Positions 26,981 to 36,318 of a stretch of 64,000 nt of DNA are shown here, one piece after another; the first letter of the stretch is position 1, and each line of letters begins with the position of its first letter. The notes under the pieces were generated by a model. That model did not search any database, was not told where the DNA came from, and worked only from the letters and a program-made list of their open reading frames with translations. The stretch is taken from contig NZ_CP049786.1 of NCBI RefSeq assembly GCF_011290365.1, positions 868,001-932,000 of the forward strand, read 5' to 3'. The stretch comes from Leclercia sp. 29361. GTDB taxonomy: Bacteria; Pseudomonadota; Gammaproteobacteria; Enterobacterales; Enterobacteriaceae. Both the position numbers and the translations under genes were made by a program.

Positions 26981-28959
26981 GATCGCGGATAGCCTTTTTC
27001 CCGGCGCTGTTAATGGCGCTGCTGGTGGTGGTGGCGCTGGGCTTAACCTGGTCAAATCTCAATCTGGCCCTGCCGCGCGCCCAGTGGGGCACCGCCCTGG
27101 TGGCCCCGGATATCGACAATATTCAACAGATGCTGTTCCACTACAGCCTGCTCCCGCGGCTGGCGATCTCGCTACTGGTGGGTGCCGGGCTTGGGCTGGT
27201 GGGCGTGCTGTTCCAGCAGGTACTGCGTAACCCGCTTGCGGAGCCGACCACCCTGGGGGTGGCCACCGGTGCCCAACTGGGGATGACCATCATCACCCTG
27301 TGGGCGCTGCCGGGGGCGCTGGCACCGCAGTTTGCCGCGCTGGTGGGGGCTTGCGTCGTCGGGGCGATTGTCTTTGGTGTGGCCTGGGGCAAACGCCTCT
27401 CGCCGGTAACGCTGATCCTCGCCGGTCTGGTGGTGAGCCTTTACTGTGGGGCGGTGAACCAGTTGCTGGTGATTTTCCATCACGACCAGCTGCAGAGCAT
27501 GTTCCTCTGGAGCACCGGGACGCTGACGCAAACCGACTGGAGCATCGTTCAGCGCCTGTGGCCGCAGCTGCTCGGCGGCGTGCTGCTGACCCTGCTGCTG
27601 CTGCGTCCCCTGACCCTGATGGGGCTGGATGATGGCGTGGCGCGTAATCTTGGCCTGGCGCTGTCGCTGGCCCGTCTGGCGGCGCTGACCCTGGCGATTG
27701 TCATCAGCGCCCTGCTGGTGAATGCGGTCGGCATCATCGGGTTTATCGGCCTGTTCGCGCCGCTGCTGGCAAAAATGCTCGGCGCGCGGCGCTTGCTCTC
27801 CCGCCTGATCCTTGCCCCGCTGATTGGCGCGCTGATCCTCTGGCTCTCCGATCAGGTGATCCTCTGGCTGACCCGGGTGTGGATGGAAGTCTCCACCGGG
27901 TCGGTGACGGCGCTGATTGGCGCGCCGCTGCTGCTGTGGCTGCTGCCGCGTCTGCGCAGCATGAGCGCCCCGGCGATGAACGCCGGCGATAACGTGCAGG
28001 CTGAGCGTCACCACGTACTGTGGTTTGCCCTGGCGGGCGGCGCGGCGCTGCTGCTGGCGGTGATTGCGGCGCTGGCGTTTGGCCGGGATGCCGCGGGCTG
28101 GCACTGGGCGAGCGGGGCGATGCTCGATGAGCTGCTGCCGTGGCGCGCGCCGCGTATTTTCGCCGCGCTGATTGCCGGGGTGATGCTGGCGGTCGCGGGC
28201 TGCATTATCCAGCGTCTGACCGGCAACCCGATGGCGAGCCCGGAAGTGCTGGGGATCAGCTCCGGTGCGGCCTTCGGCGTGGTAGTGATGCTCTTCTTTG
28301 TGCCGGGTAATGCCTTCGGCTGGCTGATGCCGGCGGGCAGTATCGGTGCGGCGGTGACGCTGCTGATCATCATGATTGCCGCCGGACGGGGCGGCTTCTC
28401 GCCGCACCGGATGCTGCTGGCGGGGATGGCCCTGAGTACTGCGTTCACCATGCTGCTGATGATGCTGCAGGCCAGCGGCGATCCGCGCATGGCGCAGATC
28501 CTGACCTGGATCGCCGGCTCAACCTATAACGCCACTACCGAACAGGTGGTGAGTACCGGTATCGCGATGATCGTGCTGCTGGCGCTGGTGCCGCTGTGCC
28601 GTCGCTGGCTGACGGTGCTGCCGCTGGGGGGCGACACGGCCCGGTCGGTGGGGATGGCGCTGAGTGCTTCGCGCATCGGTCTGCTGCTGCTGGCGGCGTC
28701 GCTGACGGCCACAGCTACCCTGACCATTGGTCCACTGAGCTTTATCGGGCTGATGGCGCCGCATATCGCGCGAATGATGGGCTTCCGCCGGACGATGCCG
28801 CACATTGTGATGTCGGCGTTAACGGGGGGGATCCTGCTGGTGTTCGCCGACTGGTGTGGCCGGATGGTGCTGTTCCCGTATCAGATCCCGGCGGGGCTGC
28901 TTTCCACCTTCATCGGTGCGCCGTACTTTATCTATCTTCTGCGGAAACAGAGCCGATAA
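26977..28959 (+). CDS. fhuB: Iron(III) hydroxamate ABC transporter permease (double-length)
   Basis: FhuB is the inner-membrane channel. It has 660 residues, as in E. coli, because two FecCD-type permease units are fused; related transporters use two separate subunits. Each half has about ten membrane segments and the BtuC-type coupling helix: the first half shows GLVGVLFQQVLRNPLAEPTT and GFIGLFAPLLAKML, the second VAGCIIQRLTGNPMASPEVL and SFIGLMAPHIARMMG. The start overlaps the fhuD stop (ATGA). It is the last gene of the fhu unit; a REP and a composite repeat with a terminator stem follow. It is convergent with hemL. Confidence 0.97.
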   Translation: MRSRIAFFPALLMALLVVVALGLTWSNLNLALPRAQWGTALVAPDIDNIQQMLFHYSLLPRLAISLLVGAGLGLVGVLFQQVLRNPLAEPTTLGVATGAQLGMTIITLWALPGALAPQFAALVGACVVGAIVFGVAWGKRLSPVTLILAGLVVSLYCGAVNQLLVIFHHDQLQSMFLWSTGTLTQTDWSIVQRLWPQLLGGVLLTLLLLRPLTLMGLDDGVARNLGLALSLARLAALTLAIVISALLVNAVGIIGFIGLFAPLLAKMLGARRLLSRLILAPLIGALILWLSDQVILWLTRVWMEVSTGSVTALIGAPLLLWLLPRLRSMSAPAMNAGDNVQAERHHVLWFALAGGAALLLAVIAALAFGRDAAGWHWASGAMLDELLPWRAPRIFAALIAGVMLAVAGCIIQRLTGNPMASPEVLGISSGAAFGVVVMLFFVPGNAFGWLMPAGSIGAAVTLLIIMIAAGRGGFSPHRMLLAGMALSTAFTMLLMMLQASGDPRMAQILTWIAGSTYNATTEQVVSTGIAMIVLLALVPLCRRWLTVLPLGGDTARSVGMALSASRIGLLLLAASLTATATLTIGPLSFIGLMAPHIARMMGFRRTMPHIVMSALTGGILLVFADWCGRMVLFPYQIPAGLLSTFIGAPYFIYLLRKQSR

Positions 28960-28963
28960 AAAA

Positions 28964-28995
28964 GCCGGGTGGCGGCTGCGCCTTACCCGGCCTAC
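28964..28995. repeat. REP-type palindromic repeat
   Basis: GCCGGGTGGCGGCTGCG ... TTACCCGGCCTAC, four bases after the fhuB stop and directly ahead of the composite repeat. It is identical to the copy at 39078-39109. Confidence 0.8.
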
Positions 28996-29006
28996 GAGGT
29001 CAATGC

Positions 29007-29093
29007 AAAACGGCAACCAACGGTTGCCGTTTTTTATGTGTACTCCCTCTCCCTGTGGGAGAGGGCCGGGGTGAGGGCATCAGGCCGCACCCC
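29007..29093. repeat. Composite intergenic repeat, copy 2 (inverted), with terminator stem
   Basis: The terminator stem comes first here: AAAACGGCAACC (29007-29018) / GGTTGCCGTTTT (29022-29033), then TTATGTGTACT as linker, then the box-C-like block CCCTCTCCCTGTGGGAGAGG onwards (29045-29077), ending GGCATCAGGCCGCACCC. The order is the reverse of the copy at 6126-6210. The stem can terminate both fhuB and hemL. Confidence 0.75.
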
Positions 29094-29102
29094 GGCAAAT
29101 TA

Positions 29103-30383
29103 TCAGAGCTTCGCAAACACCCGGCGCGCCGCGTCGATGGTGTTGTTGATATCCTCTTCGCTGTGCGCGACCGACATAAAGCCTGCCTCAAACGCTGACG
29201 GTGCCAGATAGACACCTTCCTCCAGCATCAGATGGAAGAAACGCTTGAAGCGCTCAACGTCGCACTTCACCACATCCTGATAGCAGGTCACGGTTTTCGC
29301 GTCGGTGAAGAAGATGCCGAACATGCCGCCAACGTGGTTCACCACCAGCGGGATACCCGCCTCTTCAGCCGCGTCCAACAGGCCGTTTGCCAGCTGAGTG
29401 GTGCGCTCGGTGAGGGTGGCGTGAATGCCCGGCTGCGCCACTTCGTTCAGGCAGGCGAAACCGGCCGCCATGGCAATCGGGTTACCGGAGAGCGTACCCG
29501 CCTGATAGACCGGGCCGGTTGGTGCCAGCGCGTCCATTACTTCTCTGCGGCCACCAAAGGCGCCTACCGGCATCCCGCCGCCGATGATTTTACCGAGGCA
29601 GGTCAGGTCCGGCACCACGTCGTAATAGGCCTGCGCACCCGCGAGGGCCACGCGGAAACCGGTCATCACTTCGTCGATAATCAGCAGCGCGCCGAACTCG
29701 TCGCACAACGCACGCAGCCCCTGCAGGAAGCCCGGCTGCGGTGGAATGCAGTTCATGTTGCCCGCTACCGGTTCAACGATAATGCAGGCGATCGCCTGCG
29801 GGTTCAGTTCAAACGCCGCGCGCACTGAATCCAGATCGTTATAGGTGCAGGTCAGGGTGTGCTTCGCGAAATCCGCCGGCACGCCCGGGGAGTTCGGCTG
29901 GCCGAGGGTCAGCGCGCCGGAACCGGCTTTCACCAGCAGGCAGTCCGCGTGGCCGTGGTAGCAGCCTTCGAACTTGATAATTTTATCGCGGCCGGTAAAA
30001 CCACGGGCCAGACGGATGGCGCTCATGGTCGCTTCGGTACCGGAGTTCACCATGCGCACCATATCCATGGTCGGCACCAGTTCGGTCACCAGCGCCGCCA
30101 TTTTCACTTCCATCTCGGTCGGCGCACCGAAACTTAATCCGCGCTGCGCCGCTTCGATCACCGCGTTGCGGATCGCCGGGTGGTTATGACCCAGCACCAT
30201 CGGGCCCCATGAGCCGACATAATCGATATAGGCTTTGCCATCCACATCGTACAGATAGGCGCCATCGGCACGTTCGATAAACAGCGGTGTACCGCCCACG
30301 CCGGTAAAGGCACGGACCGGGGAGTTCACACCGCCGGGGATAAGCTCGCGGGCTGCACTGTAGAGGTTTTCAGACTTGCTCAT
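29103..30383 (-). CDS. hemL: Glutamate-1-semialdehyde 2,1-aminomutase
   Basis: HemL moves the amino group of glutamate-1-semialdehyde to make 5-aminolevulinate, the start of haem and other tetrapyrrole synthesis. The product has 426 residues, as in E. coli. It is a class III aminotransferase-fold enzyme: the PLP-contacting Asp in [13 protein letters not shown], the PLP lysine in [48 protein letters not shown] and the [12 protein letters not shown] loop. The cofactor-binding and gating residues look intact. It is divergent from clcA over 177 bp and convergent with fhuB. Confidence 0.97.
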   Translation of the reverse strand: MSKSENLYSAARELIPGGVNSPVRAFTGVGGTPLFIERADGAYLYDVDGKAYIDYVGSWGPMVLGHNHPAIRNAVIEAAQRGLSFGAPTEMEVKMAALVTELVPTMDMVRMVNSGTEATMSAIRLARGFTGRDKIIKFEGCYHGHADCLLVKAGSGALTLGQPNSPGVPADFAKHTLTCTYNDLDSVRAAFELNPQAIACIIVEPVAGNMNCIPPQPGFLQGLRALCDEFGALLIIDEVMTGFRVALAGAQAYYDVVPDLTCLGKIIGGGMPVGAFGGRREVMDALAPTGPVYQAGTLSGNPIAMAAGFACLNEVAQPGIHATLTERTTQLANGLLDAAEEAGIPLVVNHVGGMFGIFFTDAKTVTCYQDVVKCDVERFKRFFHLMLEEGVYLAPSAFEAGFMSVAHSEEDINNTIDAARRVFAKL

Positions 30384-30560
30384 GGCGTCGTTCCTGGCTC
30401 GTATAAAATGATTAAGCCCACTATTCTAAGTGATTCGTGGAAGGTTATGAAATCTTTACCCAGGTAATCCATTAACAATTGTTAAGCAATTTTCCGGAGA
30501 CGGCCGGGCGGTCTCTGGTAAAATCCCTGCGGCTATTTGTATGACGAAAGATAACGGGCA

Positions 30561-31937
30561 ATGAAAGCAGATTCTCCCTCATTTGAAGAACAACAGTTTG
30601 CGCGGGCGCGATACCGTATCAGCATCCGGCGGCTGCTCAACCGCGACAAGACACCGCTGGCGATTTTGCTGGGCGCGGCCGTTGTCGGCACGCTGGCCGG
30701 GCTGGTAGGCGTCGCGTTCGAAAAGGCCGTCAATGGCGTGCTTAACTGGCGTATTGGCACCGTGGCGGGTTATGCCGATCGTGACGTGCTGGTCTGGATC
30801 CTGGCGTTTGGTTTATCTGCCCTGTTCGCGATGGTCGGTTATTTTCTGGTGCGTAAATTCGCGCCGGAAGCGGGCGGCTCGGGGATCCCCGAGATAGAAG
30901 GGGCGCTCGAGGAGCTGCGTCCGGTGCGCTGGTGGCGCGTACTGCCCGTTAAGTTTATCGGCGGGATGGGGACGCTTGGCGCAGGGATGGTGCTCGGGCG
31001 AGAAGGGCCGACCGTGCAGCTGGGCGGTAACGTTGGCCGTATGGTCAGCGATCTGTTCAGGATGCGCAGCGCGGAAGCACGCCATACGTTGCTGGCCACC
31101 GGTGCCGCCGCGGGGCTCTCTGCCGCCTTTAATGCCCCGCTGGCGGGGATCCTGTTTATCATCGAAGAGATGCGCGCTCAGTTTCGCTATAACCTGATCT
31201 CGATTAAAGCGGTCTTCACCGGCGTGATTATGTCGAGCATTGTCTTTCGGCTTTTCAATGGTGAAGGGGCGGTGATTGAGGTCGGTAAGTTGACCAACGC
31301 GCCGGTCAATACGCTGTGGCTGTATCTGATCCTCGGCATGATTTTTGGCATCGTAGGTCCGCTGTTTAATGCCCTTATTATTCGCGCTCAGGATATGTTC
31401 CAGCGCATCCACGGCGGCAATACCACCAAATGGGTGCTGGTGGGCGGCCTGCTGGGGGGCGTGTGCGGCGTACTCGGCTTTATCGAACCTAACGCGGCAG
31501 GCGGGGGCTTTGGCCTGATCCCGATTGCGGCGGCGGGTAATTTCAGTATCGGCCTGCTGCTGTTTATGTTTATCTCCCGGGTTATTACCACCGTACTCTG
31601 CTTCTCCTCCGGCGCGCCGGGGGGCATTTTTGCCCCGATGCTGGCGTTGGGCACGTTGCTGGGTACCGCTTTTGGCATGGCCGCTGCCGCAGGTTTCCCG
31701 GCATATCATCTTGAGGCCGGCACTTTTGCCATCGCCGGAATGGGGGCGCTGCTGGCGGCATCGTTGCGCGCGCCGCTGACCGGCATCGTGCTGGTGCTGG
31801 AGATGACTGACAATTACCAGCTCATTTTGCCAATGATCATTACCTGCCTGGGGGCCACACTATTAGCCCAGTTCCTCGGCGGGAAACCGCTATACTCCAC
31901 CATTCTTGCCCGTACCCTGGCGAAGCAGAATACTTGA
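30561..31937 (+). CDS. clcA: H+/Cl- exchange transporter ClcA
   Basis: ClcA exchanges two chloride ions for one proton across the inner membrane and supports extreme acid resistance in E. coli. It has 458 residues against 473 in E. coli; the loss is at the C-terminus, which stops at ARTLAKQNT. Numbering otherwise agrees: Ser107 in [10 protein letters not shown], gating Glu148 in GREGPT, the internal proton Glu in [10 protein letters not shown], and the anion-coordinating Tyr near [10 protein letters not shown]. About 18 helices are expected. The cytoplasmic N-terminus differs from E. coli. The ribosome site is weak (ACGGGCA). It reads away from hemL and towards erpA, 79 bp downstream. Confidence 0.95.
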   Translation: MKADSPSFEEQQFARARYRISIRRLLNRDKTPLAILLGAAVVGTLAGLVGVAFEKAVNGVLNWRIGTVAGYADRDVLVWILAFGLSALFAMVGYFLVRKFAPEAGGSGIPEIEGALEELRPVRWWRVLPVKFIGGMGTLGAGMVLGREGPTVQLGGNVGRMVSDLFRMRSAEARHTLLATGAAAGLSAAFNAPLAGILFIIEEMRAQFRYNLISIKAVFTGVIMSSIVFRLFNGEGAVIEVGKLTNAPVNTLWLYLILGMIFGIVGPLFNALIIRAQDMFQRIHGGNTTKWVLVGGLLGGVCGVLGFIEPNAAGGGFGLIPIAAAGNFSIGLLLFMFISRVITTVLCFSSGAPGGIFAPMLALGTLLGTAFGMAAAAGFPAYHLEAGTFAIAGMGALLAASLRAPLTGIVLVLEMTDNYQLILPMIITCLGATLLAQFLGGKPLYSTILARTLAKQNT

Positions 31938-32016
31938 ATGAATTACCAGGGTATTAGATAATGACAACAAGAATTGGGTGATTTTTACCCACTAGCAGTA
32001 TTCATGGGAGCATAAG

Positions 32017-32361
32017 ATGAGTGATGACGTAGCGCTGCCGTTGCAGTTTACCGAAGCAGCAGCCAAAAAAGTAAAAGACCTGATTGCCGATGAAGACAAC
32101 CCGGAACTGAAATTGCGTGTATACATTACGGGCGGCGGCTGCAGCGGCTTCCAGTATGGTTTCACCTTTGACGATCAGGTTAACGACGGCGACATGACCA
32201 TTGAGAAGCAGGGCGTCGCGCTGGTCGTTGACCCGATGAGCCTGCAGTATCTGGTGGGCGGCGCGGTGGACTACACCGAAGGTCTGGAAGGTTCCCGCTT
32301 TGTGGTGACCAACCCGAACGCAACCAGCACCTGCGGGTGTGGTTCATCGTTCAGCATCTAA
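32017..32361 (+). CDS. erpA: Iron-sulfur cluster insertion protein ErpA
   Basis: ErpA is an A-type carrier that delivers Fe-S clusters to apoproteins, notably IspG and IspH of the isoprenoid pathway. It is essential in E. coli in air. The product has 114 residues, as in E. coli. The three cluster-ligand cysteines are C42 in [11 protein letters not shown] and C106 and C108 in [11 protein letters not shown]. It follows clcA with a 79-bp gap that must hold its promoter; the ribosome site is GGGAG. Convergent yadS follows behind a composite repeat. Dxr, of the same pathway as IspG and IspH, is encoded at 47.8 kb. Confidence 0.97.
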   Translation: MSDDVALPLQFTEAAAKKVKDLIADEDNPELKLRVYITGGGCSGFQYGFTFDDQVNDGDMTIEKQGVALVVDPMSLQYLVGGAVDYTEGLEGSRFVVTNPNATSTCGCGSSFSI

Positions 32362-32366
32362 AGATT

Positions 32367-32451
32367 GTGCGGCCGGGTGCCCTCACCCCGGCCCTCTCCC
32401 ACAGGGAGAGGGAGCAAAGACTAAAAACGGTAACCTTAAGGTTACCGTTTT
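32367..32451. repeat. Composite intergenic repeat, copy 3, with terminator stem
   Basis: Same order as copy 1: GTGCGGCCGGGTG lead, box-C-like block CCCTCACCCCGGCCCTCTCC onwards (32380-32412), linker GAGCAAAGACTAA, and the stem AAAACGGTAACC (32424-32435) / GGTTACCGTTTT (32440-32451). In this copy the stem has T for C on the left arm and the matching A for G on the right. This compensatory pair keeps the stem perfect and supports a structural role as terminator for erpA and yadS. Confidence 0.75.
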
Positions 32452-32458
32452 GCTTTTG

Positions 32459-33082
32459 TTATCTTCCATTCTCATCCAGCGCAAAGGTTGGCAGCTTCAG
32501 GTGCCAGCGGATTGCCGCCAGTCGGATCCCCAGCGTAACTACCATCCCCAGCATCGCCGCCTGTTCCAGCGGAACGTGAAAGGTGTACCAGGCCGTGGCG
32601 TGGACGATCCCACCCAGAATACAGGCCGTGGCGTAGATTTCTGTTCTCAGGATCATCGGCACTTCGCGGGCCAGAATATCGCGGATAATCCCGCCGCCTA
32701 CGCCGGTGACTACGCCCATACAGATCGCTACCAGCGGACCGGTGCCAGCCATAAAGGCTTTGTTTACGCCAATGCCAACAAACACCGCGAGGCCCACTGC
32801 ATCCAGCACCGGCAGCAGCCATTTCGGCAGACGGCGCGGCTGGCGAACCAGAATAATGGTTAACATGCAGGTGACCATGGCCACCACCAGATCGGTGGGA
32901 TCTTTGACCCAGAATACCGGGCCATGATCGAGCGCCATGTCGCGGATCGTCCCCCCGCCCACAGCGGTGACCACGCCTAACACCAGCACGCCAAACGGGT
33001 CCATGCGTAATTTACCGGCCAGCAGAACGCCGGAGATCGCAAAAACGGCTGTGCCAAGAATATCCAGCCAATAAACGAGCAT
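32459..33082 (-). CDS. yadS: TRIC/UPF0126-family membrane protein
   Basis: A 207-residue integral membrane protein with about seven hydrophobic segments and two related halves, each with a glycine-rich GG-G motif (VVTAVGGGTIRDMALD and VVTGVGGGIIRDILA). This duplicated layout is that of the UPF0126 family, which shares the fold of trimeric intracellular cation channels. The transport substrate of YadS in the cell is not settled; glycine export has been proposed for a paralogue. It is the same length as E. coli YadS. It lies 17 bp after btuF on the same strand, so mtn-btuF-yadS are probably one transcript. Confidence 0.9.
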   Translation of the reverse strand: MLVYWLDILGTAVFAISGVLLAGKLRMDPFGVLVLGVVTAVGGGTIRDMALDHGPVFWVKDPTDLVVAMVTCMLTIILVRQPRRLPKWLLPVLDAVGLAVFVGIGVNKAFMAGTGPLVAICMGVVTGVGGGIIRDILAREVPMILRTEIYATACILGGIVHATAWYTFHVPLEQAAMLGMVVTLGIRLAAIRWHLKLPTFALDENGR

Positions 33083-33099
33083 CGTGATCCTCGGGAAAA

Positions 33100-33900
33100 T
33101 TAGTGGCCCTGCGACAGCGCAGAGCAGAGTTGTTTTGCGGCGAGGATAATACGCGGGCTTGCGCGCTCAAACCAGTCGCTGTTCAGCGCAATCACGGGTA
33201 TTTTTAGCTGGCTTTGCCAGTACTGTTCTATTTTAGGAATATCGCCCGCAGAACCGGCCACCACAATCGCCTGCGGCTGGCGCGCCAGCACCTGCTCGCG
33301 GCTTACCTGGGGCCAGGGAACACGGCTGGCGGCGAAGATATTTTCCCCGCCACACAGCTCAAGCACCTGATGTTGCAGGGAACCCTGGCTGGTGGTGAAC
33401 AGCGGCTGTTGGCCGAACTGGAGAAATACCCGTTTTTTCGGCAGGGTGCCGTAGGTGGTTTTTAAGGCGGCATAATCGGTCAGCATCTGCTGTGCAGCCT
33501 GCCGGGCCTTGTCTGGCGACGGGCTCCAGGGAGCGAGATCGCGAAGGGCCTGGGCGACCTGTTCAATGCGGGTGGCATCGATCCACTGCACTTTAATCCC
33601 CAGCGAGGCCAGTTGGTTCACCTGACGTTCTGCATTGCCGCCGCGCCAGGCCAGCACCAGATCGGGCTTCAGGGCGACGATACGTTCGACGTTCATGCCT
33701 TGCCAGGTGGCGACCTGTTCAATCTTCGCCGCTTCGGGGGGATAGTCGGAAAAACTGCTGACCCCGACGGGGGTGATCCCGGCGGCAAAGGCCAGTTCGG
33801 TATTGGCAGGAGAGAGGGTGATAACACGCGGCGCGGCCAGAAGCCACGCCGGTGTCAGCAGAAACAGCGCCAGTAGCGCCCTGAGGAGCGGCTTAGCCAC
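33100..33900 (-). CDS. btuF: Vitamin B12 periplasmic binding protein
   Basis: BtuF binds cobalamin in the periplasm and delivers it to the BtuCD transporter, which is encoded elsewhere. With the GTG start at 33900 the product has 266 residues, as in E. coli, with a signal peptide [20 protein letters not shown] cleaved after LA near residue 22. Helical-backbone binding-protein features: [53 protein letters not shown]. The frame is open 27 bases further, but that would lie inside mtn and add charged residues before the signal. The start overlaps the mtn stop by eight bases, so translation is coupled. Confidence 0.95.
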   Translation of the reverse strand: MAKPLLRALLALFLLTPAWLLAAPRVITLSPANTELAFAAGITPVGVSSFSDYPPEAAKIEQVATWQGMNVERIVALKPDLVLAWRGGNAERQVNQLASLGIKVQWIDATRIEQVAQALRDLAPWSPSPDKARQAAQQMLTDYAALKTTYGTLPKKRVFLQFGQQPLFTTSQGSLQHQVLELCGGENIFAASRVPWPQVSREQVLARQPQAIVVAGSAGDIPKIEQYWQSQLKIPVIALNSDWFERASPRIILAAKQLCSALSQGH

Positions 33901-34591
33901 GCGCCAGTTTCTGCACCAGAGTCTCAACCATCAGGCTGGACTGTTTGGCAGCGACCACGAGGAACTCGTCGAAGCTCAGATGAGACTGCTGATCTGCCAC
34001 GTCAGAGATGGCGCGAACCACCACGAAGGGGACGTTGAAGTTATGGCAGACGTGGGCAACGGCAGTAGCTTCCATCTCAACGGCAATCGCCTGCGGGAAG
34101 TTATGGCGGATTTTCGCCAGGTTCACGGAGCCATTGATAAAGGCATCGCCGCTGACAATCAGGCCGCGTACCGCGTTGAGGTTCAGTTCCGCGATGCAGC
34201 TTTCTGCGGCGGCAACCAGTTTGTCATCGGCTTTGAAACCGGCCGGGCAGCCCGGGAGCTGGCCATACTCGTAACCGAAGGCGGTCACATCGGCGTCGTG
34301 ATAGCGCGCTTCGTCAGACACCACGATATCGCCCACTTTCAGGGTTGGCGCCAGGCCGCCCGCAGAGCCGGTGTTGATAATCACGTCTGGCTTGCAGTGT
34401 TCCAGCAGTAGGGTTGCGCCCAGCGCGGCGGAAACTTTACCGATACCCGATTTCAGCAGAGCAACTTCTGTCCCGTTCAGCGTGCCGGTGTAAATCTCGC
34501 AGCCACCCAGAGAGAGGGTCTGACGGTTCTCAATTTTGTCACGCAGCAGCGTAACTTCTTGTTCCATTGCTCCAATAATACCGATTTTCAT
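33893..34591 (-). CDS. mtn: 5'-methylthioadenosine/S-adenosylhomocysteine nucleosidase
   Basis: Mtn (Pfs) cleaves adenine from methylthioadenosine (a by-product of SpeE), S-adenosylhomocysteine and 5'-deoxyadenosine, and makes the precursor of autoinducer-2. The product has 232 residues, as in E. coli. Glu12 ([13 protein letters not shown]) is the catalytic acid site residue, [12 protein letters not shown] holds the ribose-binding ME pair, and Asp197 is expected in [10 protein letters not shown]. It is divergent from dgt with an 82-bp gap and heads the likely mtn-btuF-yadS unit. Confidence 0.97.
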   Translation of the reverse strand: MKIGIIGAMEQEVTLLRDKIENRQTLSLGGCEIYTGTLNGTEVALLKSGIGKVSAALGATLLLEHCKPDVIINTGSAGGLAPTLKVGDIVVSDEARYHDADVTAFGYEYGQLPGCPAGFKADDKLVAAAESCIAELNLNAVRGLIVSGDAFINGSVNLAKIRHNFPQAIAVEMEATAVAHVCHNFNVPFVVVRAISDVADQQSHLSFDEFLVVAAKQSSLMVETLVQKLARG

Positions 34592-34673
34592 AGATTTACT
34601 CGCGATGTGCCTTGTTAAGATGCATAGTCTATCATGCGCTTCAGGGGAAACGCATTCTCACGCGGGGGAGCAC

Positions 34674-36188
34674 ATGGCACCAATCGATTTTCGTACCAAA
34701 ATTAACTGGCGTCGCCGGTACCGCTCTCCGCAGGGAAACAAGAGCGAACATGAGATCCTGCGGATCTTCGAAAGCGACCGCGGACGCATCGTTAATTCAC
34801 CGGCGATCCGCCGCCTGCAGCAGAAAACGCAGGTCTTTCCCCTCGAACGTAACGCCGCCGTCCGTACCCGCCTGACCCACTCGCTGGAGGTGCAGCAGGT
34901 GGGCCGCTATATCGCCAAAGAGATCTTAAGCCGCCTCAAGGAGCAGCGCCTGCTTGAGACCTACGGGCTGGATGAACTGACCGGGCCGTTCGAAAGCATC
35001 GTCGAGATGGCGTGCCTGATGCACGATATCGGTAATCCCCCCTTCGGTCATTTTGGCGAAGCGGCTATCAATGACTGGTTCCGCCAGCGCCTGTTCCCCT
35101 CTGATGCCGCCAGCCAGCCGCTCAGCGACGACCGCTGCGTGGTGCAGGCTCTACGACTACGTGACGGCGAAGAGACGCTGAACGGGCTGCGACGCAAGGT
35201 GCGTCAGGATCTGTGTCATTTTGAGGGCAATGCGCAGGGCATCCGCCTGGTGCACTCCCTGATGCGCATGAACCTCACCTGGGCGCAGGTGGGATGCATA
35301 CTGAAATATACCCGTCCTGCCTGGTGGCAGGGTGACCCGCCCGCGACGCACAATTATTTAATGAAAAAACCGGGGTACTATTTCTCGGAAGAGGCGTATA
35401 TCGAGCGGCTCCGTCAGGAACTGTCCCTCCCGCCGTATGGCCGTTTTCCATTGACCTGGATTATGGAAGCAGCAGACGATATTTCCTATTGCGTGGCCGA
35501 TCTGGAAGATGCGGTAGAGAAAAGAATATTCAGCGTCGAGGGGCTTTATCAGCATCTTTATGAGGCCTGGGGCAACCACGAGAAAGGGTCTTTATTTTCT
35601 CAGGTGGTTGAAAACGCCTGGGAGAAATCACGCTCCAATTCCCTCAGCCGCAGCACTGAAGATCAGTTCTTTATGTATTTACGCGTCAATACATTAAATA
35701 AGCTGGTGCCCTACGCGGCTGAGCGTTTTATCGACAATATCGAACAAATTTACAGCGGTGAATTCAATCATGCCCTGCTGGAGGATGACAGCAGCTTTAG
35801 CCAACTGCTTGAACTCTATAAAAATGTCGCTATGCGCCATGTGTTCAGCCATCCCGAGGTCGAGCAGCTGGAATTACAGGGCTACCGGGTGATAACCGGC
35901 CTGCTGGAAATCTATCGTCCGCTGCTGCAATTATCGGTGGAGGAATTCAGCGAGCTGGCCGAAAAGGAACGCGTTCGCCGTTTACCCATTGAATCCCGGC
36001 TATTTCATAAACTTTCGCCGCGCCATCGGCTGGCGTATGTGGAGTCGGTCAGTAAATTTGATCGGCAGCAGCCAGACTGGCCGGTGCTGGAGTTTTATTA
36101 TCGCTGCCGCCTGATTCAGGACTATATCAGCGGAATGACAGACTTATATGCCTGGGATGAATACCGTAAGTTGATGGCGGTGGAATAA
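34674..36188 (+). CDS. dgt: Deoxyguanosine triphosphate triphosphohydrolase
   Basis: Dgt hydrolyses dGTP to deoxyguanosine and tripolyphosphate, trimming the dNTP pool. The product has 504 residues (E. coli 505). It is an HD-domain enzyme: [15 protein letters not shown] gives the first metal His, [16 protein letters not shown] the HD pair, and [17 protein letters not shown] the later Asp. The frame is open upstream from 34536, antisense to mtn; [16 protein letters not shown] at 34674 has a strong GGGGGAG ribosome site and matches E. coli. It precedes degP in the same direction, with a 130-bp gap holding degP's own promoter. Confidence 0.96.
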   Translation: MAPIDFRTKINWRRRYRSPQGNKSEHEILRIFESDRGRIVNSPAIRRLQQKTQVFPLERNAAVRTRLTHSLEVQQVGRYIAKEILSRLKEQRLLETYGLDELTGPFESIVEMACLMHDIGNPPFGHFGEAAINDWFRQRLFPSDAASQPLSDDRCVVQALRLRDGEETLNGLRRKVRQDLCHFEGNAQGIRLVHSLMRMNLTWAQVGCILKYTRPAWWQGDPPATHNYLMKKPGYYFSEEAYIERLRQELSLPPYGRFPLTWIMEAADDISYCVADLEDAVEKRIFSVEGLYQHLYEAWGNHEKGSLFSQVVENAWEKSRSNSLSRSTEDQFFMYLRVNTLNKLVPYAAERFIDNIEQIYSGEFNHALLEDDSSFSQLLELYKNVAMRHVFSHPEVEQLELQGYRVITGLLEIYRPLLQLSVEEFSELAEKERVRRLPIESRLFHKLSPRHRLAYVESVSKFDRQQPDWPVLEFYYRCRLIQDYISGMTDLYAWDEYRKLMAVE

Positions 36189-36245
36189 GGCTGAGTTTTG
36201 TAAAGACGGCCAATAAATTTTTACTTTTTCCAGAAACTTAATGCC

Positions 36246-36273
36246 GGAACTTAGCGCGACGAAACGAATCTGA
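36246..36273 (+). promoter_or_regulatory. Sigma-E promoter of degP
   Basis: GGAACTT (36246-36252), a 16-bp spacer and TCTGA (36269-36273) match the sigma-E consensus; the start of transcription would be about 40 bp ahead of the degP ATG. The E. coli degP promoter has the same two boxes. A half-site GTAAA at 36200-36204, followed at a wrong spacing by ATAAA, may be a decayed or divergent CpxR site. Confidence 0.85.
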
Positions 36274-36318
36274 TATACACAGCAATTGTGCGTGACCTGT
36301 AAATCGAGATTAAGAAAC

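Noticed and set aside
27172-28407. 411-codon open frame on the minus strand
   Set aside because: Antisense to fhuB. The product is a string of Gln, Arg and His typical of the complement of Leu/Ala-rich membrane protein codons.
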